A stretch of 64,000 nucleotides of DNA from Lutimaribacter_A marinistellae (GTDB lineage: Bacteria; Pseudomonadota; Alphaproteobacteria; Rhodobacterales; Rhodobacteraceae): assembly GCF_042648365.1 (NCBI RefSeq), contig NZ_JBHRXI010000010.1:620001-684000 (forward strand), given 5' to 3'. Of the stretch, positions 35,682 through 43,347 are shown piece after piece; position 1 is the stretch's first letter, and every line of letters starts with the position of its first letter. The position numbers and the translations under genes were made by a program. The notes beneath the pieces were generated by a model. That model worked only from the letters and a program-made list of their open reading frames with translations. It searched no databases and was not told the origin of the DNA.

Positions 35682-36455
35682 TCAATCCTTCAGAAGTTCG
35701 TCCAGCAGGGGAGAGCCGGGACGGCCCAGTTCCTCGATCACCGAGAAATGGTCGTGACCGGGATCGAACGTGTTGGGCGCGTTCCACGCCTCGGAGATCA
35801 GGCGAGTCTGGCGGACGAGTTCAGGCCGCTCGACGGCACCGCACCAGAAATGCAGGGCAAGCCCGTCGCGCGGCTTATGCAAGGCCGGGCTCTGCGCCTC
35901 GGCCTCCGTCACGTCAAGCTTCAGCGTTTCGTTCATCCTGGTGCCGATCAACGGGCGCAGGTCGTGAATGCCGCTCACCGACACGACCTTTTCGACGCGG
36001 TCCGTCACCGAACTGTCAGCGCAGGCGAGGCGTGATACGAGATGACCGCCGGCGGAATGGCCCACGAGGCGCAAGGGGCCGCCGACCTGTTCGGAAGCGG
36101 CATTTACCGCGGCCGCGACCTCGCCCACCATTTGCGTCAGCCGCGCGTCAGGCGCGAGCGTGTAGCTGGGGATCGCAAGCGCCCAGCCGCGTGCCATGGG
36201 ACCGGCCGCGAAATGCGACCAGAAACTCTTGTCGAGCCGGTGCCAATACCCGCCATGCACGAAAACGACAAGGCCACGCGCCGCGCCCTCGGGGCGGAAC
36301 AGGTCGAACCGGTTGCGCGGAGCGTCGCCATAGGCCAGATCGATCTCGCCCGTCTCGGCCCGATGCGCAGCGGCGCGCCCGGCCCAGAGTTCCGGCAAGG
36401 CGTCCGCGCCTGGGACGTAGCTGGAATTGTCGAAAGCGTCGTTCCAATCGATCAT
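35682..36455 (-). CDS. kynB: Kynurenine formamidase, alpha/beta-hydrolase type
   Basis: The 257-residue alpha/beta hydrolase has the oxyanion motif FVHGGYWHRLDKSFW and the nucleophile elbow LVGHSAGGHL, with a late GHDHFSVIEEL carrying the catalytic His. HGGYW is the mark of the animal/yeast-like arylformamidases, not of the metal-dependent cyclase-type KynB found in many bacteria. Position directly upstream of kynA supports N-formylkynurenine as the substrate. The gene symbol is by function. Confidence 0.87.
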   Translation of the reverse strand: MIDWNDAFDNSSYVPGADALPELWAGRAAAHRAETGEIDLAYGDAPRNRFDLFRPEGAARGLVVFVHGGYWHRLDKSFWSHFAAGPMARGWALAIPSYTLAPDARLTQMVGEVAAAVNAASEQVGGPLRLVGHSAGGHLVSRLACADSSVTDRVEKVVSVSGIHDLRPLIGTRMNETLKLDVTEAEAQSPALHKPRDGLALHFWCGAVERPELVRQTRLISEAWNAPNTFDPGHDHFSVIEELGRPGSPLLDELLKD

Positions 36456-36503
36456 CGGCCATACTCCTCTCTTGCATCAAGCCTACGCCGGAGCGACCCT
36501 TCC

Positions 36504-36515
36504 TTCAAGCTTGAA
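36504..36515. promoter_or_regulatory. Palindrome in the kynB / aminobenzoyl-CoA operon divergent promoter region
   Basis: TTCAAGCTTGAA is a perfect 12-bp palindrome in the 124-bp AT-rich gap between the divergent kynB and monooxygenase/reductase genes. Further TTGAAA half-sites follow at 36525-36530, and TATAAAAT on the minus strand at 36516-36523 could be the kynB -10. The MarR regulator encoded in the plus-strand operon is the likely ligand-responsive protein acting here. Confidence 0.5.
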
Positions 36516-36579
36516 ATTTTATACTTGAAATATGAGACGGAAACTTTCAGCATGAGGCAACCGATGAAGGGAGGGTACC

Positions 36580-38874
36580 ATGCGCATTGCTTGTCTGGGC
36601 GGAGGTCCTGCGGGGCTGTATTTTGCGATCTCCATGAAGTTGCGGGACCCCGCGCACGAAGTGACCGTCATCGAGAGGAACAAGGGCGATGACACGTTCG
36701 GCTGGGGCGTGGTCCTAAGCGACGACGCCTTGGAAAACCTGACCGAGAACGACCCCAAAAGCGCCGAGATGATCCGCGAGAACTTCGCCTATTGGGACGA
36801 TATCGCGGTGATTCACAACGGCGTACGCACCGCATCGGGCGGGCATGGATTTGCCGGGATCGGGCGAAAGAAACTGCTTTTGCTGCTGCAGGAACGCGCC
36901 CGCGAACTTGGCGTCGACCTGCAATTCCAGACCGAGGCGAAATCCGTCTCGGAATACCAGGAGGAATATGACCTCGTCGTGGCCTGCGACGGTTTGAACT
37001 CTCGCGTCAGGCAAGATCTGGAACAGCACTTCAAACCAGACATCGACATGCGTCAGTGCAAGTTCATCTGGCTTGGAACACATCAGAAATTTGACGACGC
37101 CTTTACCTTCATCTTCGAGAAGACAGAGCATGGCTGGGTCTGGGTCCACGCCTACCAGTTCGATTCCGACACCGCGACTGTGATCGTCGAATGCAGCCAG
37201 GAAACGTGGGATGCCTGGGGCTTTGAGCACATGTCGAAGGAAGAGAGCATCGCCACCTGCGAGCGTATCTTTGCCGACCACCTCGGTGGTCATCCCCTGA
37301 TGTCCAATGCCAACCACCTGCGCGGCTCGGCGGTCTGGATGAACTTTCCGCGTGTGCTGTGCGAGACATGGCATCACGAGAATGTCGTGCTCATGGGTGA
37401 TGCGGCGGCGACGGCGCATTTCTCGATCGGCTCGGGCTCCCGCCTTGCCTTCGACAGTGCGATCTCGCTGGCGACCTACCTGCATTCCGAACCGACGCTG
37501 GAGCAGGCCTTTCGCCGGTACCAGGACGAACGCCGTCTTGACGTGCTGCGCCTGCAATCGGCGGCGCGGAACTCGCTGGAATGGTTCGAGGAAGTCGAGC
37601 GCTATCTCGACATGGATCCGGTTCAATTCAACTATTCGCTGCTGACACGGTCGCAAAGGATCAGTCACGAGAACCTGCGCCTGCGCGACCCTGACTGGCT
37701 CCGCTCGGCCGAGGCGTGGTTCCAGACGAACGCAGGAGCAGCGCCCGAACCTGTGCGCCCGCCGATGTTCGCGCCCTTCACGCTGCGCGACATGACGCTC
37801 GAGAACCGTATCGTGGTCTCGCCCATGGCGCAGTACAAGGCTGTCGATGGCTGCCCCACCGACTGGCACCTGATCCATTACGGCGAGCGCGCCAAAGGCG
37901 GGGCCGGTCTTGTCTACACCGAGATGACATGCGTCAGCGCCGAAGGAAGGATCACGCCGGGTTGCCCCGGCCTGTACGCGCCCGACCATGAAGCCGCGTG
38001 GACGCGTCTGGTGAATTTCGTTCATGGTGAAACCAAGGCCAAGATCTGCTGCCAGATCGGCCATTCCGGCCGCAAGGGCTCGACCCAGTTGGGCTGGGAC
38101 GAGATGGATGCCCCTTTGCCTGGTGACAACTGGCCGCTGATGTCGGCCTCGGCAGTCCCTTGGTCGGACCGCAACCAGACCCCGCGCGAGATGACACGGG
38201 CCGATATGGATGCCGTCCGGAACGCGTTCGTTGCGGCGGCTGAAATGGCACAGCGCGCTGGGTTCGACATGATCGAACTGCACGCGGCGCATGGCTACCT
38301 TCTGTCGTCCTTCATCTCGCCGGTCTCCAACCATCGGCAGGACGAATACGGCGGATCGCTGGAGAACAGGATGCGCTATCCGCTGGAAGTGTTCAAAGCT
38401 GTCCGCGCCGTGTGGCCCGAGACCAAACCGATGTCGGTCCGCATCTCGGCCAATGACTGGGTTGGCGATGATGGCGTCACCCCCGAAGAAGCTGTCGAGA
38501 TCGCGAAATTGTTCCAACAGGCCGGCGCCGACATCATCGACGTCTCGGCCGGGCAGACCTCGACCGAGGCGCGACCGGTTTATGGCCGGATGTTCCAGAC
38601 CCCGTTTTCCGACCGCATCCGAAACGACGCGGGAATCGCCACGATGGCGGTCGGCAACATATACGAGGCCGATCACGCCAATTCGATCCTGATGGCCGGA
38701 CGCGCCGACCTTATCTGCGTCGGGCGTCCGCATCTCGCCGATCCGTACTGGACGCTGCATGAGGGTGCGAAAATCGGGGATCGGCACGCCGACTGGCCCC
38801 TGCCCTACCTGGCCGGGCGCGACCAGGCATGGCGGCTGGCCGATCGCGACGCCGAGGCGGAGATCCGGGCGTGA
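36580..38874 (+). CDS. 2-aminobenzoyl-CoA monooxygenase/reductase-like fusion (FAD hydroxylase plus old yellow enzyme)
   Basis: This 764-residue fusion has an N-terminal (about 1-380) aromatic hydroxylase with FAD site MRIACLGGGPAGLYFA and the GDAAATAHFSIGSG second FAD motif. The C-terminal part (about 395-764) is an old-yellow-enzyme barrel with LHAAHGYLLSSFISPVSNHR and YGGSLENRMR. This architecture is that of 2-aminobenzoyl-CoA monooxygenase/reductase of Azoarcus evansii, which hydroxylates and then reduces the ring of anthraniloyl-CoA. The CoA ligase, hydratase, dehydrogenase and Rid protein downstream support that over plain salicylyl-CoA 5-hydroxylase. A GGGAGGG site precedes the ATG. 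Confidence 0.88.
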   Translation: MRIACLGGGPAGLYFAISMKLRDPAHEVTVIERNKGDDTFGWGVVLSDDALENLTENDPKSAEMIRENFAYWDDIAVIHNGVRTASGGHGFAGIGRKKLLLLLQERARELGVDLQFQTEAKSVSEYQEEYDLVVACDGLNSRVRQDLEQHFKPDIDMRQCKFIWLGTHQKFDDAFTFIFEKTEHGWVWVHAYQFDSDTATVIVECSQETWDAWGFEHMSKEESIATCERIFADHLGGHPLMSNANHLRGSAVWMNFPRVLCETWHHENVVLMGDAAATAHFSIGSGSRLAFDSAISLATYLHSEPTLEQAFRRYQDERRLDVLRLQSAARNSLEWFEEVERYLDMDPVQFNYSLLTRSQRISHENLRLRDPDWLRSAEAWFQTNAGAAPEPVRPPMFAPFTLRDMTLENRIVVSPMAQYKAVDGCPTDWHLIHYGERAKGGAGLVYTEMTCVSAEGRITPGCPGLYAPDHEAAWTRLVNFVHGETKAKICCQIGHSGRKGSTQLGWDEMDAPLPGDNWPLMSASAVPWSDRNQTPREMTRADMDAVRNAFVAAAEMAQRAGFDMIELHAAHGYLLSSFISPVSNHRQDEYGGSLENRMRYPLEVFKAVRAVWPETKPMSVRISANDWVGDDGVTPEEAVEIAKLFQQAGADIIDVSAGQTSTEARPVYGRMFQTPFSDRIRNDAGIATMAVGNIYEADHANSILMAGRADLICVGRPHLADPYWTLHEGAKIGDRHADWPLPYLAGRDQAWRLADRDAEAEIRA

Positions 38875-39317
38875 GGGACGAACCCGACAGCAAGGCTCGC
38901 CTACGGCTCTGGCTCAAACTGTTGAAGGTGACCCGCGGGATCGAGGCCGAGCTGCGCGAAAGGCTGCGCGTCGAGTTTGCATCGACCCTGCCTCGGTTCG
39001 ATGTGATGAGCGCGCTTGCCCGCAATTCCGATGGCCTGAAGATGAGCGAGCTGTCCGGTTTGCTCAAGGTTTCGAACGGCAATGTCACCGGCATCGTCGA
39101 CAGGCTGGTCGAAGACGGTCACGTACAGCGCGAAGCCGTTCCCGGAGACCGCCGGGCAAGCAGGGTGCGGCTGACCGCACAGGGCGAAGCCGAGTTTTCC
39201 CGGCAGGCCGCCGAGCATGAAACATGGGTCACAAACCTGCTGCAGGCGCTCGACCCGCAAGAGGCCAGCGACATGACACAAAGATTGAACAGGATCCTGA
39301 GGGAGGAAACCCGATGA
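38871..39317 (+). CDS. MarR-family transcriptional regulator
   Basis: The 148-residue winged-helix regulator has the recognition region KMSELSGLLKVSNGNVTGIV and the wing EDGHVQREAVPGDRRASRVRL. The GTG start at 38871 overlaps the upstream stop by four bases and follows a GGAG site. Being inside the operon, it likely controls it, responding to an aromatic acid or its CoA ester as other MarR proteins of CoA-dependent aromatic pathways do. Confidence 0.88.
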   Translation: MRDEPDSKARLRLWLKLLKVTRGIEAELRERLRVEFASTLPRFDVMSALARNSDGLKMSELSGLLKVSNGNVTGIVDRLVEDGHVQREAVPGDRRASRVRLTAQGEAEFSRQAAEHETWVTNLLQALDPQEASDMTQRLNRILREETR

Positions 39318-40111
39318 GCGAGGCAAAACACTTCCAGTGCGAGGTCAAGGACGGTATCGCGCGCGTGGCGCTGAACCGGCCCGAGCGCAAGAACCCGCTG
39401 ACCTTTGACAGCTACGCCGAGATGCGCGACTGGTTCCGCGACCTTCAATATCGTGACGACGTGAAGGCCGTGATCTTTGGCTCGACCGGCGGCAATTTCA
39501 GCTCGGGCGGCGATGTGCACGAGATCATCGGCCCGCTGACCAAGATGAACATGAAGGACCTGCTGGTCTTTACCCGCATGACCGGCGATCTCGTCAAGGC
39601 GATGGTGAACTGTGGCAAGCCCATCATCGCGGCCATCGATGGCATCTGCGCCGGAGCCGGAGCGATCATCGCCATGGCCTCGGACCTGCGCATCGCCACC
39701 CCCGAGGCCAAGGTGGCCTTTCTGTTCACGCGGGTCGGCCTTGCCGGTTGCGACATGGGCGCCTGCGCCATCCTGCCTCGGATCATCGGCCAGGGCCGCG
39801 CGGCGGAACTACTGTATACCGGACGCGCCATGAAGGCCGAAGAAGGTCATGCCTGGGGTTTCCACAACCAGCTTGTGGCTGCTGACGCGCTGGAGACGTC
39901 CGCCCGGGAGATGGCCGAGCGTATCTCGGCAGGTCCCAATTTCGGCCACATGATGACCAAGACGATGCTGGCGCAGGAATGGTCGATGTCGATCGAACAG
40001 GCGATCGAGGCCGAAGCGCAGGCACAGGCAATCTGCATGCAGACCGAGGATTTCACCCGCGCCTACAACGCCTTTGTCGCCAAGGAAAAACCCATGTTCG
40101 AGGGAGATTGA
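39314..40111 (+). CDS. Enoyl-CoA hydratase family protein of the aminobenzoyl-CoA operon
   Basis: The 265-residue crotonase-fold enzyme has GSTGGNFSSGGDVHEII and DGICAGAGAIIAMASDLRIA for the oxyanion hole. After the fused monooxygenase/reductase gives a non-aromatic ring, beta-oxidation-like hydration is needed, which this protein may perform. The start at 39314 follows a GGGAGGAA site and overlaps the MarR stop by four bases. Confidence 0.85.
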   Translation: MSEAKHFQCEVKDGIARVALNRPERKNPLTFDSYAEMRDWFRDLQYRDDVKAVIFGSTGGNFSSGGDVHEIIGPLTKMNMKDLLVFTRMTGDLVKAMVNCGKPIIAAIDGICAGAGAIIAMASDLRIATPEAKVAFLFTRVGLAGCDMGACAILPRIIGQGRAAELLYTGRAMKAEEGHAWGFHNQLVAADALETSAREMAERISAGPNFGHMMTKTMLAQEWSMSIEQAIEAEAQAQAICMQTEDFTRAYNAFVAKEKPMFEGD

Positions 40112-40114
40112 GCC

Positions 40115-41257
40115 ATGCCCGATCGCTCTTTCCTGTCTTGGCCGTTCTTCGAGGATCGGCATCGCGATCTCTCTGCCCGTTTGGAGGAGTGGTGCGCCGA
40201 CCTGTCGGTGGATCACTCCGACATCGACGCGGCCTGCCGCAAGCTGGTCGCCGATCTTGGCAGTGCCGGTTTCCTGGAACACACCGGCGGAACGCTCGAT
40301 GTCCGGACGCTCTGCCTGATCCGCGAAACCCTTGCCCGCCAAGACGGCTTGGCCGATTTCGCCTTTGCCATGCAGGGGTTGGGAACCGGCGCCATCTCGC
40401 TTTTCGGACGCCCCGATCAAAAGGACGCCTGGTTGCCCCAGACCCGCACGGGCAAGGCAATTTCGGCCTTTGCGCTGACCGAGCCGCAATCTGGTTCGGA
40501 CGTGGCCAACTCGACCATGACGGCGACCCGCGATGGTGACGATTACGTTCTGAACGGTGAAAAGACGTGGATCTCGAATGGCGGGATCGCGGATGTCTAT
40601 ACCCTGTTTGCCCGCACGGGAGAGGGACCGGGCGCCAAGGGGTTGTCGGCCTTTATCGTGCCCGCCGACCTGCCCGGTTTCGAAGTGGTCGAACGGCTGC
40701 AGGTCATGGCCCCGCATCCGCTGGCCACGCTGCGGTTCACCGACGTGCGCATCCCGGCCTCGGCCATGCTGGGCAACCCCGGCGAGGGATTCAAGGTCGC
40801 GATGGGCGTGCTCGACGTCTTTCGCTCTACCGTCGCGGCCGCTGCTTTGGGCTTTGCGCGCCGGGCGCTGGACGAGGCATTGGCCCGCGTTGGCAGCCGA
40901 CAGGTGCAGGGCGCAGCGCTCATCGACCTGCAGATGGTTCAAGGGCATATCGCCGACATGGCGCTGGACGTGGATGCCGCGGCCCTGCTCACCTATCGGG
41001 CGGCATGGACCAAGGATGCCGGCGCGCCCCGTGTCAGCCGAGAGGCGGCGATGGCCAAGCTTTATTCGACGGATCACGCGCAGCAGGTCATCGACAAGGC
41101 CGTACAGCTTTTTGGCGGGGATGGCGTGCGTGTCGGCATGAAGGTCGAGGAACTGTACCGCGACATTCGCGCCCTGCGCATCTACGAGGGCGCCTCGGAC
41201 GTGCAGCGTGTCGTGATCGCGCGCCAGACGATGGGCGCGTTTCAAAAAGGGGGGTAA
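40115..41257 (+). CDS. Acyl-CoA dehydrogenase of the aminobenzoyl-CoA operon
   Basis: The 380-residue flavoprotein has ISAFALTEPQSGSDVANS and WISNGGIADVYTLFA, and keeps the medium-chain-type catalytic Glu in LRIYEGASDVQRVVIARQ. It lies 3 bp after the hydratase and 3 bp before the CoA ligase. It would oxidise a cyclic or ring-opened acyl-CoA intermediate. Confidence 0.87.
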   Translation: MPDRSFLSWPFFEDRHRDLSARLEEWCADLSVDHSDIDAACRKLVADLGSAGFLEHTGGTLDVRTLCLIRETLARQDGLADFAFAMQGLGTGAISLFGRPDQKDAWLPQTRTGKAISAFALTEPQSGSDVANSTMTATRDGDDYVLNGEKTWISNGGIADVYTLFARTGEGPGAKGLSAFIVPADLPGFEVVERLQVMAPHPLATLRFTDVRIPASAMLGNPGEGFKVAMGVLDVFRSTVAAAALGFARRALDEALARVGSRQVQGAALIDLQMVQGHIADMALDVDAAALLTYRAAWTKDAGAPRVSREAAMAKLYSTDHAQQVIDKAVQLFGGDGVRVGMKVEELYRDIRALRIYEGASDVQRVVIARQTMGAFQKGG

Positions 41258-41260
41258 GCG

Positions 41261-42877
41261 ATGTTGGGACCGTCGGCACATGTGGATACGTTCACGCGAG
41301 ACAACCTGCCGCCGCAGGACCAATGGCCGGACTTCCTGCTCGACGGATTCGATTATCCCGAGCGGCTGAACGCCGGGGTCGAGCTGACGGACGCGATGGT
41401 TGGCAAGGGATTTGGCGACCACACCGCGCTGATCGGCAACGGGCGGCGGCGCACCTACAAGGAATTGGCGGACTGGACCAACCGGCTGGCGCATGTGCTG
41501 GTGGACGACCTCGGCGTGAAACCGGGCAACCGCGTGCTGATCCGCTCGGCCAACAACCCTGCGATGGTCGCCTGCTGGCTGGCTGCAACCAAGGTCGGCG
41601 CTGTCGTGGTCAATACCATGCCGATGCTGCGCAAGGGCGAATTGCTCAAGATCGTGGACAAGGCCGAGATCACCCACGCGCTGTGCGACACGCGGCTGAT
41701 GGACGAACTGGTGACCTGTGCCAAGGAATCCAGCCACCTGCGGTCGGTCGTCGGCTTTGACGGCACCTCGAACCACGATGCCGAGCTTGACCGGCTGGCC
41801 CTGCAGAAACCGGTGCGTTTCGAGGCGGTGCAAACGGGACGCGACGATGTCGCGCTTCTTGGTTTCACCTCGGGCACGACGGGCCAGCCCAAGGCCACGA
41901 TGCATTTCCACCGCGACCTGCTGATCATCGCCGACGGCTATGCACGCGAGGTGCTCGACGTTCAGCCGGACGATGTGTTCATTGGCTCGCCTCCGCTTGC
42001 CTTCACCTTCGGGCTGGGTGGGCTGGCCATATTTCCCCTGCGCTTTGGCGCAGCGGCGACGCTGCTGGAACAGGCGAGCCCGCCCAACATGGTCGAGATC
42101 ATTCAGGAGTTCAAAGCGACGGTTTGCTTTACCGCGCCGACCGCCTATCGCTTCATGCTCAAGGCGATGGACGAAGGCGCCGATCTGAGCTCATTGCGTG
42201 CAGCCGTCTCGGCAGGCGAGACGCTGCCGGCACCGGTTTACGAGGAATGGATCGAGAAGACCGGCAAGCCGATGCTTGACGGGATTGGCGCGACCGAGAT
42301 GCTGCACATCTTCATCTCGAACCGGTTCGACGACCACCGCCCCGCCTGTACCGGCAAGCCGGTCACCGGCTACGAGGTCAAGATCCTGGCCGAGGACGGC
42401 TCCGAAGCACCGCGCGGCGATGTCGGACGGCTTGCCGTGCGCGGCCCGACCGGCTGCCGATACCTCGCCGACGCGCGCCAGCGCGAATATGTGCAGGACG
42501 GTTGGAACGTCACAGGCGACAGTTTCGTGATGGACGTCGACGGGTACCTGCATTTCGCCGCGCGCAGCGACGACATGATCCTGTCTGCCGGCTACAACAT
42601 CGCGGGACCCGAGGTCGAAGCCGCCCTATTGTCACATCCGGCCGTTCTGGAATGCGGCGTGATCGGTGTCTCTGACGAGGCACGTGGGCAGATCGTCGAG
42701 GCGCATGTCGTACTGGCCGAGGCGCAAGAGGCCTCGGCCGCGATGGTCAAGCTGCTTCAAGACCACGTCAAGGCGACGATCGCGCCCTACAAGTACCCCC
42801 GCAGCGTGAAATTCGTGACCGAGCTGCCAAAGACGCAAACCGGAAAAATTCAGCGCTTTCGCCTGCGCGACGACTGA
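41261..42877 (+). CDS. Benzoate-CoA ligase family protein, probable 2-aminobenzoate-CoA ligase
   Basis: The 538-residue adenylate-forming enzyme has GFTSGTTGQPKATMHFHRD (P-loop), DGIGATEMLHIFISNRFDDH and PKTQTGKIQRFRLRDD with the catalytic Lys. The ATEMLHIFISN segment and overall pattern are those of benzoate/2-aminobenzoate CoA ligases. It should activate anthranilate (or a substituted benzoate) to its CoA ester, the substrate of the fused monooxygenase. Confidence 0.87.
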   Translation: MLGPSAHVDTFTRDNLPPQDQWPDFLLDGFDYPERLNAGVELTDAMVGKGFGDHTALIGNGRRRTYKELADWTNRLAHVLVDDLGVKPGNRVLIRSANNPAMVACWLAATKVGAVVVNTMPMLRKGELLKIVDKAEITHALCDTRLMDELVTCAKESSHLRSVVGFDGTSNHDAELDRLALQKPVRFEAVQTGRDDVALLGFTSGTTGQPKATMHFHRDLLIIADGYAREVLDVQPDDVFIGSPPLAFTFGLGGLAIFPLRFGAAATLLEQASPPNMVEIIQEFKATVCFTAPTAYRFMLKAMDEGADLSSLRAAVSAGETLPAPVYEEWIEKTGKPMLDGIGATEMLHIFISNRFDDHRPACTGKPVTGYEVKILAEDGSEAPRGDVGRLAVRGPTGCRYLADARQREYVQDGWNVTGDSFVMDVDGYLHFAARSDDMILSAGYNIAGPEVEAALLSHPAVLECGVIGVSDEARGQIVEAHVVLAEAQEASAAMVKLLQDHVKATIAPYKYPRSVKFVTELPKTQTGKIQRFRLRDD

Positions 42878-42889
42878 GAAAGGACCAAG

Positions 42890-43288
42890 ATGCCCCACAA
42901 GATCATCCAGCCCGAAGGATGGGCACCTGCAAAAGGCTATGCAAACGGCGTTTTGACCGAGGACGGCCATCTGTTCGTTGGCGGGCAGATCGGCTGGACC
43001 GCGGAACAGAAATTCGAGAGCCACGACTTCATCGGACAGATGGAACAAGTGCTCAAGAACATCCTCGCCGTGGTCGAGGCTGCTGGCGGACAGGCCGAAC
43101 ACATCACCCGGCTGACCTGGTATGTCACCGACAAGCGTGAATACATGGCCCGCCAATCCGAAATCGGTGCCGTGTACCGCAAGGTTCTGGGCCGGAATTT
43201 CCCGGCCATGGCGATGGTCGTCGTATCGGCGCTGGTCGAGGACGAGGCCCTGCTCGAGATCGAGGCAAATGCGGTGATCCCGAGCTGA
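42890..43288 (+). CDS. Rid-family (RidA/YjgF-like) protein lacking the catalytic arginine
   Basis: The 132-residue YjgF-fold protein contains FVGGQIGWTAEQKFESHD and ends ALLEIEANAVIPS. In archetypal RidA the imine-hydrolysing Arg sits in PARSxV; here the segment is PAMAMVVV, so that Arg is replaced by Met. It is thus probably a different Rid subfamily. In this pathway a cyclic enamine/imine must lose ammonia, so an ancillary deaminase role is plausible but not shown by known residues. A strong AAAGGA site precedes the ATG; it is the last gene of the operon. Confidence 0.85.
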   Translation: MPHKIIQPEGWAPAKGYANGVLTEDGHLFVGGQIGWTAEQKFESHDFIGQMEQVLKNILAVVEAAGGQAEHITRLTWYVTDKREYMARQSEIGAVYRKVLGRNFPAMAMVVVSALVEDEALLEIEANAVIPS

Positions 43289-43314
43289 CGCACAGCAGCG
43301 ATTGACTTCCTCCA

Positions 43315-43346
43315 GGGCAGAGCGGGACGGCCGCCCTGCCCTTTTG
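43315..43346 (+). terminator. Rho-independent terminator between the aminobenzoyl-CoA operon and rdhA
   Basis: GGGCAG-a-GCGG pairs with CCGC-c-CTGCCC around GACGG, followed at once by TTTTG on the plus strand. It ends the plus-strand operon and sits just before the convergent dehalogenase stop. Confidence 0.75.
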
Positions 43347-43347
43347 T

